Of a DNA stretch of 64,000 bases, positions 18,460 through 25,856 are shown piece after piece. Every line of letters starts with the position of its first letter. The first letter of the stretch is position 1. A program made the translations under genes and the position numbers. Source of the DNA: Ekhidna lutea (lineage in GTDB: Bacteria > Bacteroidota > Bacteroidia > Cytophagales > Cyclobacteriaceae); assembly GCF_900188325.1 (NCBI RefSeq), contig NZ_FZPD01000001.1, forward strand, positions 62,001 to 126,000. The letters are read 5' to 3'. Below the pieces are notes generated by a model that saw only the letters and a list, made by a program, of their open reading frames with translations, did no database searches and was not told the DNA's origin.

Positions 18460-19650
18460 TCAATCGTCTTCCATGCTTATCTCATATTCCATTTCTACAG
18501 CTAGATTGTGGGCAAAGTAGGCATAAATCAGTTTCTGAATTTCCTCTATTGTAAGACTTTTCAAAAAGTGAAACTTCGTCACTCGATTTTTCTTTCCTCC
18601 TTCAATCACAGTCAGCTGGGCACTCAATCCCACTTTTTCATTATTCATACGGTATTCCAAATAGTCACTGTCGATTTCGATTACTTTCAAGGTATCAGTG
18701 CCCCACTTACCAATTAAATCATCGTGAATTAATGTCAACGCCGAAACGAGAGTATCTCCTTCATAAAAAGTTACCATTGGATCATCTTCATCTCCAGTCC
18801 ATGAATGATTAAAATTTTCCTGTGCAGATACGGAGCTTACGACATCATATCGTTTTCCAGATCTCATTTCGTCAATGCTAATTTTTTGTTTAATCCTATC
18901 TGAAAGGTCCAGATTAAAAAAACGCTCTGTAAACTCTTCATTTTTAACTCCTTGTTTCATTACAAAACGCTGCACTTCATCTCCTTCGCTAAAAAGCATG
19001 TAGTTCTTTTTTTTGTTTCGAAGCAGCAGTGAGTCAGTTTTATCAAGGAATGCTTTAAGCTCCTCAGACTTTCCCGCTTTCAATACCCTACGCTTCGGCT
19101 TGCCTTTCTTTTTTAAAAATAAGCTTGAATTGGCCGTTTGAAGAAGATATTCAATGTCTTCAACTGAATACCATTGATCATGGATATATGGGGTAAAAGC
19201 ATTTTTCTGTGCAGGAATTACGATCGACTCCTTAAGCACTTTTTTACGCTTTTTATTTACCACAAACACCTGCAACTTGAAATTTACGTTTTGGATGGTG
19301 TATTTTGGGGTGCTTGTTGTACCTCCCTTTACAAATCGGTAAATGATATTAGCAAAATAATCAGCTTTTCCCTCGGTAATCTTTGGTTTAATACCTGGAA
19401 AAATAAATGTGTTTTTTTTCTCTATGAACTTATCCGGATTTATATAAATAAACTCTTTAATACCCAACTTAGCTGATAGTTTATCCTCGATAATCTTGAT
19501 TGTTTCGGCTCTCAAATTCGGTGAGTCCTTTACAATTCCTAAGCAATCTTCACATCTCAGCTCAAAGTTATTTACCTGAATTGTCTGACTATTCGATTGC
19601 ATGGTGGTCACCATGGTAAAGCACAAAAACAATATTTTTATGAGTTTCAT
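18460..19650 (-). CDS. Exported protein of unknown function
   Basis: I do not recognise this 396-residue protein. It has a signal peptide (MKLIKILFLCFTMVTTMQSNSQ) and a CEDC pair near residue 34. A strongly basic middle section (FLKKKGKPKRRVLKAGK, LLLRNKKKNYM) lies near residues 180-220, and the end is acidic (EYEISMEDD). No membrane segment follows the signal, so it is periplasmic or surface located. It is the last gene of a tightly packed minus-strand cluster of four envelope genes (gaps of 11, 11 and 34 bp), probably one transcript. Confidence 0.6.
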   Translation of the reverse strand: MKLIKILFLCFTMVTTMQSNSQTIQVNNFELRCEDCLGIVKDSPNLRAETIKIIEDKLSAKLGIKEFIYINPDKFIEKKNTFIFPGIKPKITEGKADYFANIIYRFVKGGTTSTPKYTIQNVNFKLQVFVVNKKRKKVLKESIVIPAQKNAFTPYIHDQWYSVEDIEYLLQTANSSLFLKKKGKPKRRVLKAGKSEELKAFLDKTDSLLLRNKKKNYMLFSEGDEVQRFVMKQGVKNEEFTERFFNLDLSDRIKQKISIDEMRSGKRYDVVSSVSAQENFNHSWTGDEDDPMVTFYEGDTLVSALTLIHDDLIGKWGTDTLKVIEIDSDYLEYRMNNEKVGLSAQLTVIEGGKKNRVTKFHFLKSLTIEEIQKLIYAYFAHNLAVEMEYEISMEDD

Positions 19651-19684
19651 GTTAATTCTTGTTTAGCTGATTTAGATCTCGCTT

Positions 19685-20629
19685 TTAAAAAAAGAAATGA
19701 AACCTTGGTCCCAGGTAGGATTTCAAGTTTGATGATTTGGCATTTTTGATTGAATAATCATATCCTATATCAACACTTAATCCGGTGTTTTTAGTAAAGT
19801 AAAAGTCCTTCCCAATAGAGGTGCTTAAGTAGAATGTATTGTCAATTCTATCTGTATTCCATTTGTAAGAAGCCCCGGCTAAAATGAAGTAGGGTTTTCT
19901 GCTATTAATGGGTTTACCGAAACTTTTTCGGTAATCCAATCCGAAACCTTTTGCCGCTGCAAGAATAAAGCTCCCATGGATATTGATTGAATTGACGTCA
20001 TCAACCAAATATCTGACACCTAAATGTATGGTTTCTGAGGAATATCCAGCTCCTGCAATCCCAAAAAGTCTTCGACCTATCTGTTTTTGTAATTCCTTAA
20101 TTTCACTATTGAGTTCCAGATAATTTTTCTGTGACCATTGTCCATTCTTAGAATTGTATTTGTATATAGGTTTAAAGCCAGATTTAGTGCTTCCGCCAAT
20201 GAGTGCTCCAAGTGGTACCGATATGGTTGCACCCAAAAGAGCTCCTACTTCCGGACCACTGAGTATGTAGCCATCATTACTGTTAGTAACAGCGCCAATA
20301 ATTGCCCCAATACTTCCTATGATAAGCGCACCATTTAGCATACCAGCGCCAACGCTTTTTTTGGAAATCTTAGTCTCTTTCAAATCATTGAAAGCATATT
20401 GCCGAAAAAGTGCACTTTGAGATCTATTTCTAAGAGCTTTACGTACTTCAGAAAAAGGTTCAAGAACAATCAAACTATCGATCGAGTGTGAATGGTATGC
20501 CCCTGTTTTGATTTCTCCTGTTGAGAGCACCAGGTTCACTTTGATGTTCTTCTTCACACTATCCATTGACTGGGCTAGTGAAAGTTGAGCCATTAAAAAA
20601 AACAATATGGTGATAAATCTAAGCTTCAT
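19685..20629 (-). CDS. Exported protein with glycine-zipper segment and C-terminal barrel-like strands
   Basis: This 314-residue protein has a signal peptide ending LSLAQ. Residues ~40-90 look like a small beta domain (LVLSTGEIKTGAYHSHSIDSLIVLEP). Residues ~94-155 carry two hydrophobic Gly-zipper stretches (GALIIGSIGAIIGAV and GALLGATISVPLGALIGG), a pattern of membrane-inserting proteins. The C-terminal half alternates polar and hydrophobic residues and ends in aromatic residues (GPRFHFFF), as outer-membrane barrels do. Its specific role is unknown. It is third in the four-gene envelope cluster. Confidence 0.6.
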   Translation of the reverse strand: MKLRFITILFFLMAQLSLAQSMDSVKKNIKVNLVLSTGEIKTGAYHSHSIDSLIVLEPFSEVRKALRNRSQSALFRQYAFNDLKETKISKKSVGAGMLNGALIIGSIGAIIGAVTNSNDGYILSGPEVGALLGATISVPLGALIGGSTKSGFKPIYKYNSKNGQWSQKNYLELNSEIKELQKQIGRRLFGIAGAGYSSETIHLGVRYLVDDVNSINIHGSFILAAAKGFGLDYRKSFGKPINSRKPYFILAGASYKWNTDRIDNTFYLSTSIGKDFYFTKNTGLSVDIGYDYSIKNAKSSNLKSYLGPRFHFFF

Positions 20630-20640
20630 AATTGCCTAAA

Positions 20641-21336
20641 TCATTGTCTTTCGAACACATAAGTTAGCCATTCTGAGTCAATAAAATAAGTGAGTCTAAA
20701 GCTTGAATATGAAAGTGATGTAACGGTAGTTGGAATTACCGTTGCTCCCTCATCAAGCAATAACCATAACTCATCTGTACCTACACCCCACCAGCTTCCT
20801 TCTACAAAAGATGTCCCACAATCATCATTTATATCTGTTCGCTCGTAAGCTCCTGCTCTTGTAAACATCACTATGTCATTTATCTCACATTCTCTGCTTG
20901 AATGAGGATCGCCATTTTCATCCAGCACCTGGCTAATACTCCAAGCTATTCCTTCTGCGTTTGAAATGTACCCATCGACGGTCTCGTGAATTTCAACACC
21001 ATTATGATAAATAGTGCCATCTTCAACATACAATGCATAGGGGGTTTGCCAGTTGTTTAAATTGTCAAAAACCGCATCGATATAGTATTCACCAGCATCT
21101 AATCGCGGTATAGCTACAGCTCCATTCTCACTGGTTTTGTAAACTCCCAATCTATTTTCATCAAAAGCCCAATCGTCGACAGTTCTGTAAAGTGTTAAAT
21201 CAACATCTGATTGTGGCGTCCCATTATTCACTACTTCCACTATCATAATACCCCTTTCATCAAATGAAAGTGTGGTGTCACATGCAGGAAGTATTGATGA
21301 GATAATCACTGAAAAAGTTATCAAAAGATTTTTCAT
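20641..21336 (-). CDS. Lipoprotein with Ig-like/carboxypeptidase-regulatory-type domain
   Basis: A 231-residue lipoprotein: the signal ends ILPAC (Cys19). The first half (VDLTLYRTVDDWAF, GVYKTSENGAVAIPRLDAGEYYIDAVFDN) looks like a prealbumin-like or SpaA-type beta sandwich. The second half (SSRECEINDIVMF, GSWWGVGTDELWLLLDEG) resembles a lipocalin-like fold. The role is unknown. It lies 11 bp from both neighbours in the envelope cluster, so co-transcription is very likely. Confidence 0.6.
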   Translation of the reverse strand: MKNLLITFSVIISSILPACDTTLSFDERGIMIVEVVNNGTPQSDVDLTLYRTVDDWAFDENRLGVYKTSENGAVAIPRLDAGEYYIDAVFDNLNNWQTPYALYVEDGTIYHNGVEIHETVDGYISNAEGIAWSISQVLDENGDPHSSRECEINDIVMFTRAGAYERTDINDDCGTSFVEGSWWGVGTDELWLLLDEGATVIPTTVTSLSYSSFRLTYFIDSEWLTYVFERQ

Positions 21337-21347
21337 AATATTAAATT

Positions 21348-21980
21348 TTAAAAGTGGTAGGCAACACCAAAGTTTAGCGATTGATTGGTGACTTTATCCT
21401 CCTCATCAAATAGGTTCTTGAAGCCATTTTGAAGCACCCCTTCGATTGCTAGATTATTAATTATTCTAAGGCCAAGCCCTAGAATAATCCCATTGTCCGA
21501 ATCAGATATTTCGCTGGTTTCAAGGTCTTCTTTCATACCTGTACAATTTCCATCAACACATTCTCTCCAGGTGAATTCAGATTTTTTGTCTACGCCAAAA
21601 GATCCATAAATCCCAGCAAGCGCATAAACTCTGTCATGCATAATGAACTTTACCGGAAGTATTAAATCGATGTAGTCCAGAGATAATTCAGCTCGAGCTG
21701 TAGTTGTGACTGGAAGTTGAAAAAAGGAATGGGTTTCCGTTTCTTCATAAAATGCTCCACGCTGGGAATAATTAATTCCAGGTGTCAGGAAAAGGTTTTC
21801 TTTCAAGGTGAACCCGTAATGGAGGCCAACTTGAAATCGCTGAGTTCTTGTTAAATCTTCCGTGTCATCACCAACTAATTTTGATGAGGTTAATGCTGAT
21901 TTCAAGATCAGCCCTTGACAAATCGCCAGTGAGGGTATGAGTAAGATTATAAGAAACGTGAGTACCAAGAGATTTTTCAT
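21348..21980 (-). CDS. PorT-like outer-membrane beta-barrel protein
   Basis: This 210-residue protein starts at the ATG at 21980 (MKNLLVLTFLIILLIPSLAICQ, signal peptide), preferred over an in-frame ATG 27 nt upstream because that would add a charged tail before the signal. The mature sequence shows alternating strands (FQVGLHYGFTLKENLFLTPGINYSQRG) and ends NFGVAYHF, typical of eight-stranded barrel proteins of Bacteroidota. No enzyme motif is visible. It is first of the four envelope genes and lies 100 bp downstream of the LytTR regulator, which may control it. Confidence 0.7.
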   Translation of the reverse strand: MKNLLVLTFLIILLIPSLAICQGLILKSALTSSKLVGDDTEDLTRTQRFQVGLHYGFTLKENLFLTPGINYSQRGAFYEETETHSFFQLPVTTTARAELSLDYIDLILPVKFIMHDRVYALAGIYGSFGVDKKSEFTWRECVDGNCTGMKEDLETSEISDSDNGIILGLGLRIINNLAIEGVLQNGFKNLFDEEDKVTNQSLNFGVAYHF

Positions 21981-22080
21981 AGTGTTTTCTTTTGATGATG
22001 AAAACAAACCTCTTATAGCACTAAGACAAATGAAAGTTATCCGGAGTGAGTGGGAATAATGATGGAGTAAACAGGAAGAA

Positions 22081-22833
22081 TCAACGCTGTAACCATTTTT
22101 TAAATAATGGTGATTTATCTACACTAACTATCACCTGTTCTTTCGTTGGTGGATTGAGGATAACTCTGATACGACTCTTGGAATAAGAATACATCTCAGA
22201 TATCGCCTTCACATGAATGATAAATTGCCTGTTTACACGAAAAAAATCAGTTGGATCAAGCAAGAGCTCTAAGTCTTTGAGCGACTCGTCAATAAGGTGC
22301 CGATGGTTATCAAACGAGTGGAGGTAGGTGTATTTATCCTGTCCAAAAAAGTAAGCAATTTTATTGCAGTCAACCAACACAATTTTTTCGCCTGAAGACA
22401 CCATAAACCTTGAGCGATATTCCTTCTGTTCAAGCGACTCAATTATTGCAGATATATCAGGCGAATGCCTCGTATGCTGTTTTTTGAATTTATCAATTGC
22501 CTTGATTAATCGATCTTTTTCTATCGGCTTAAGTAAGTAATCAACACTATTTAGCTCAAAAGCTCTAATCGCATAATTATTAAATGCTGTTGTAAATATG
22601 AGAGATGCATTAGTATTAGTGCTTTTCAAGATTTCAAAACTCTGACCATCCGATAATTGAATATCCAAAAAAATGATATCTGGTTGAGGATGTGTATTTA
22701 ACCACTCGATTGCTGCCTTACAAGATGTGAGATGATCAAGCACCAAGATTGTTGTATCAATTTCTTTAAGGAGTGACTGAAGTCTATTTGCAGCGTTAAA
22801 TTCATCTTCAACTATAAGTACTTTAATTGCCAT
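22081..22833 (-). CDS. LytTR-family response regulator
   Basis: A 250-residue regulator. Receiver domain at residues 3-120 with acidic pocket E9/D10, phospho-acceptor Asp57 (IIFLDIQL), Thr in FTTAF and Lys in LLKPI. LytTR DNA-binding domain at ~145-248 (FRVNRQFIIHVKAI). The family binds direct repeats upstream of envelope genes. It is paired with the histidine kinase gene, 2 bp upstream, so the two form an operon. The four envelope genes downstream are plausible targets. Confidence 0.92.
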   Translation of the reverse strand: MAIKVLIVEDEFNAANRLQSLLKEIDTTILVLDHLTSCKAAIEWLNTHPQPDIIFLDIQLSDGQSFEILKSTNTNASLIFTTAFNNYAIRAFELNSVDYLLKPIEKDRLIKAIDKFKKQHTRHSPDISAIIESLEQKEYRSRFMVSSGEKIVLVDCNKIAYFFGQDKYTYLHSFDNHRHLIDESLKDLELLLDPTDFFRVNRQFIIHVKAISEMYSYSKSRIRVILNPPTKEQVIVSVDKSPLFKKWLQR

Positions 22834-22835
22834 GA

Positions 22836-23885
22836 TTATGCACTTAATATGGGGATCATTGCTACAAAATGTGTTTCTGTCCGTTCGAATTTAGTTCTCA
22901 TATCTGTGATTAATTTGTAGCGGTCTTTGAGATTGGTTAACCCAATCCCACTGGCTGATACACGAGATTGAGGGATGATATTATTAGTTATTTCAATATA
23001 ACCTGAATTCTCACTGATATCGATTTTGAGTGGATTCTTTTCAGATAGTCCGTTATGTTTTATTGCGTTTTCAACCAATGATTGAATGGCAAACGGAGGA
23101 ATGTTACCGGAGGATTTTACATTAAACTGAACTTCAAATGAATCACCAAAACGAATCTGCTGAAGAAACACATAGCTTCTTACAAACTCCAATTCTTTTT
23201 CAATTGTAATCGTTGGTGATTCTACAGTCTTCAGTACATTCCGATAAATGCTCGTAAAGTTTTCAGTAAACTCAAGTGCGCGTTTTTGATCCGTTTTTAT
23301 TAGATGAAGAAGCGATTCCAAACTATTGAATAGAAAATGTGGATGAACCTGATACCGAAGTGCTTCAAACTGGGTTAGAATATTCTGCCTCATTGTTTTT
23401 TCCAGATTGAGCTGAGTCTTTTGCCTTTGAATGTAAAGGTGGAAGATTTCGTAACTGACAATGAATAGTGAATTCAAAACAACGATATATAGAATATTAT
23501 AATATAACGTGATTACTAATCCATCTGTTGGGAACCCCCAAAAAGGAGTTAAAAACCCATAGTCTATCCATATCAGAAAAGGGATCGTAATAAAAACAGC
23601 AGCACAAGTCGTTAGAAAAAATTCTGAAATAGATCGTTTTGTAAATGATTTATCCCATGAAAGTTTACTATCAAGGAACTTTATTATCTGGATATTAACG
23701 TAGTAAATGGAAAGAAATTGAAAGAATGTTTGGGTTGCGAAAGAAGCAAAACTGAGGATAATCTTTCCGAGGGAGAAAGGTGGCAACTCGTCGTATAATG
23801 CAAGCTCGCTGAAATACTCCACTTCAACAATGACTGCAAGAGTAAACACGAATAAAGTAGCTCTAACGGATAGCTTTTGTCCCAT
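22836..23885 (-). CDS. LytS/YehU-type sensor histidine kinase
   Basis: A 349-residue membrane kinase. Four hydrophobic segments lie in residues 1-155, with no separate sensor domain. The phospho-acceptor region is QVHPHFLFNSLESLLHLI with His183 in the conserved PHFLFN. A HATPase_c-like domain follows (LVENAIKHNGL as N box, GIGLTNLKDRYKL as G box). It phosphorylates the LytTR regulator encoded 2 bp downstream. The signal is unknown. Confidence 0.92.
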   Translation of the reverse strand: MGQKLSVRATLFVFTLAVIVEVEYFSELALYDELPPFSLGKIILSFASFATQTFFQFLSIYYVNIQIIKFLDSKLSWDKSFTKRSISEFFLTTCAAVFITIPFLIWIDYGFLTPFWGFPTDGLVITLYYNILYIVVLNSLFIVSYEIFHLYIQRQKTQLNLEKTMRQNILTQFEALRYQVHPHFLFNSLESLLHLIKTDQKRALEFTENFTSIYRNVLKTVESPTITIEKELEFVRSYVFLQQIRFGDSFEVQFNVKSSGNIPPFAIQSLVENAIKHNGLSEKNPLKIDISENSGYIEITNNIIPQSRVSASGIGLTNLKDRYKLITDMRTKFERTETHFVAMIPILSA

Positions 23886-23970
23886 TATCCATATTGCATA
23901 TACAATATAAATTTAGGTGAATTGACTAATAATAGGAGGTTTTAGTCCTATGAAACAATAAACACCAAAG

Positions 23971-24789
23971 CTATTGGGGTAAAGAGGCTTTAAAAGCATC
24001 ATAGTCAGAAATGGAATCATCTCCCAGAGAAGTATCACACCCTTCTTCGGTTGCTTTCGCATTAATGTCTTCTACCCGATTGTCCGGGCTTGGGTGGGTA
24101 CTTAAAAATTCCGGCTGGCTTGATGAGTTACTATCCAATAGTTTCTGGAAGAAGCCGGCTGCTCCATTGCAGGCAAAGTCATTTACATCTGCCAGATAGA
24201 GTACAGAGTAATCGTCAGCTTCAGCCTCTGCATCACGGCTAAATTTTAAGGTTCCGAGTGAGGTTGCTATTTGAGTAAGAAGTCCAGGGTCTCCGCCGGT
24301 AATTATACTCAAAAGGACGCTCACACCGTACTGCCTTTGGAGTTGTTTAGAACTGTGACGTTGGTCTGCATGAGCAATCTCATGGCCCATCACTCCAGCG
24401 AGGTGATCTTCTCTCTCTAAAAAGAAAATCAAACCTGTATAAACATATATCTGGCCGCCAGGAGTAGCGAATGCATTTAATACTTCCGGATCATCAATAA
24501 TATTGACTTTCCATGGAAATTCTGTTCGGTAACTCACGCTACCAGACGCTAAAATGACATTCATCATATTCTCAATGTATTCGTATGCTTCCAGATTGGC
24601 TGACCGTTCCAAAATTGGGAATTGCTCAGGCATACTTTCAATTTCAGCTGCCACCTGCTGTCCAAGTGAGATATCATTGTTGATACTGAACAATACGATA
24701 TCGTTGTTTTTATCACATGAGACAGAAATAACAGTAAAGCAGATTAATAGAACTAGTATGAAGGAATTGAGTTTTTTCATTTTGGCCAT
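23971..24789 (-). CDS. M48-family zinc metalloprotease lipoprotein
   Basis: This 272-residue protein has a lipoprotein signal with Cys25 (VISVSC). The zinc site is HEIAH (His136, Glu137, His140), with the third ligand region DAEAEADDYSV near 185. GGQIYVYTGLIFFLEREDHLAGVMGHE is typical of the BepA/LoiP-type periplasmic M48 proteases, which degrade misassembled outer-membrane proteins. A second start 9 nt inside (MKKLNSF) is equally possible. The C-terminus (FLSTHPSPDNRVEDI) is the usual M48 end. It forms a separate transcription unit. Confidence 0.9.
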   Translation of the reverse strand: MAKMKKLNSFILVLLICFTVISVSCDKNNDIVLFSINNDISLGQQVAAEIESMPEQFPILERSANLEAYEYIENMMNVILASGSVSYRTEFPWKVNIIDDPEVLNAFATPGGQIYVYTGLIFFLEREDHLAGVMGHEIAHADQRHSSKQLQRQYGVSVLLSIITGGDPGLLTQIATSLGTLKFSRDAEAEADDYSVLYLADVNDFACNGAAGFFQKLLDSNSSSQPEFLSTHPSPDNRVEDINAKATEEGCDTSLGDDSISDYDAFKASLPQ

Positions 24790-24916
24790 TTTTATAGTAC
24801 AAGATCAGTCTTCGAAACCAATTGCTAGTTATTAAGAGGCAATTGAATCATATAAGACTTCCTTGATTATATAACTCTCCAAAGGTTTCTATGTTTTATT
24901 CGGATCTGTTGAAATA

Positions 24917-25387
24917 TCAAAGTTTTTCTATCTCATATTGATAATCCGCTTGCAGATCCTCATGAAGACTTGACAATGCCTTTTCAATACGCTTGATTTC
25001 TCTATGATACAGGTTTTTGATGGTCGTATGCTTGTTTATAGCAATGCCAGAATCTTGTATGCGTTGACAGAAATAAAGCCTTGCATCAACTTCTGTCTGC
25101 TTTTGTCCTGAATATCGAAGGGACTTATTTAGCGACCTGACAATTTTCTGAAGCCCTTTTTTTACATAATAAAGATGACTCATATTGATCTCCTCCATCA
25201 TGTCATCAATATCTTCTTTCAAGAGCTTGATATAACTCTGTTCATTTCCAGCCTCAAAAAGCAAGTAGGTTAGGAGTTCTTTATTGTCTTTTTTGAATCG
25301 GCCCAGGCGTAAACATATTGTCAACAACTCTTCAGGACTCCTTTGCTTTAGTTCTCTTTTTATATCTGCCAGTGATGCTGCCTTCAT
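24917..25387 (-). CDS. Conserved helical protein of unknown function
   Basis: The 156-residue protein is cytoplasmic, with no signal or membrane segment, and is rich in Lys, Glu and Leu. It is predicted almost entirely helical (SPEELLTICLRLGRFKKDNK, KGLQKIVRSLNKSLRYSG). I have the impression that the N-terminal stretch is conserved in Bacteroidota, but I cannot name a family. It is divergent from PadR locus 3. Confidence 0.6.
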   Translation of the reverse strand: MKAASLADIKRELKQRSPEELLTICLRLGRFKKDNKELLTYLLFEAGNEQSYIKLLKEDIDDMMEEINMSHLYYVKKGLQKIVRSLNKSLRYSGQKQTEVDARLYFCQRIQDSGIAINKHTTIKNLYHREIKRIEKALSSLHEDLQADYQYEIEKL

Positions 25388-25469
25388 GCTAAAATCAAAT
25401 TTACACTCTTTGATCAGTCATGTTTGATTGCTACATCCCATTTACATAAAAAACTGTGAAAACTATTTC

Positions 25470-25526
25470 TTTTACAACTTAAATAGAAATGATCCGTATA
25501 TTTGTTTTACAAATTCAATAAAAATG
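25470..25526 (+). promoter_or_regulatory. Direct-repeat pair, putative PadR operator (locus 3)
   Basis: Two 22-bp copies (25470-25491 and 25505-25526) share TTTTACAA at the left and AAATG at the right and agree at 19 of 22 positions, 35 bp apart. The second copy includes the PadR start codon, so binding there would block transcription initiation or elongation. Confidence 0.6.
25497..25504 (+). promoter_or_regulatory. Putative -7 promoter element TATATTTG
   Basis: It matches the Bacteroidota -7 consensus TAnnTTTG, 19 bp before the PadR start codon and exactly between the two direct repeats. The -33 element is not clear. Confidence 0.5.
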
Positions 25527-25856
25527 GGAAGAACAAATTTTCTGGGTGAGTTTGAGGAGCTAATTCTCACCATGGTTTTGATTCAGGAAGAAGATGCATA
25601 CGGCAATACGATTGTCAAAGCGATTAAAGAACATCAGAACCGTGAAGTCAACCTCAGTTCCGTACACATCACCCTTTATCGATTGGAGGAAAAGGGATTC
25701 CTCGAATCGTATATGGGTGGGGCTACCAAAGCAAGAGGTGGACGCAAGAAGCGCTATTTCAAAATAACGAATGCAGGTAAGGTACTGCTGCAGGAAATGA
25801 AAGATGCGAGGACTAATCTGTGGAAACTTGCACCGCAACTCAATTTTTCTTCATGA
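25524..25856 (+). CDS. PadR-family transcriptional regulator (locus 3)
   Basis: A 110-residue winged-helix protein. I take the ATG at 25524 (MGRTNFLGEFEELIL) because it aligns with the other PadR starts; a longer frame upstream has no homologous content. The features match: YGNTIVKAIKEHQN, LSSVHITLYRLEEKGFLES, then GGRKKRYFKIT. Its stop overlaps the permease start (ATGA), giving tight translational coupling. A direct-repeat pair brackets the likely promoter, consistent with autorepression. Confidence 0.88.
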   Translation: MGRTNFLGEFEELILTMVLIQEEDAYGNTIVKAIKEHQNREVNLSSVHITLYRLEEKGFLESYMGGATKARGGRKKRYFKITNAGKVLLQEMKDARTNLWKLAPQLNFSS

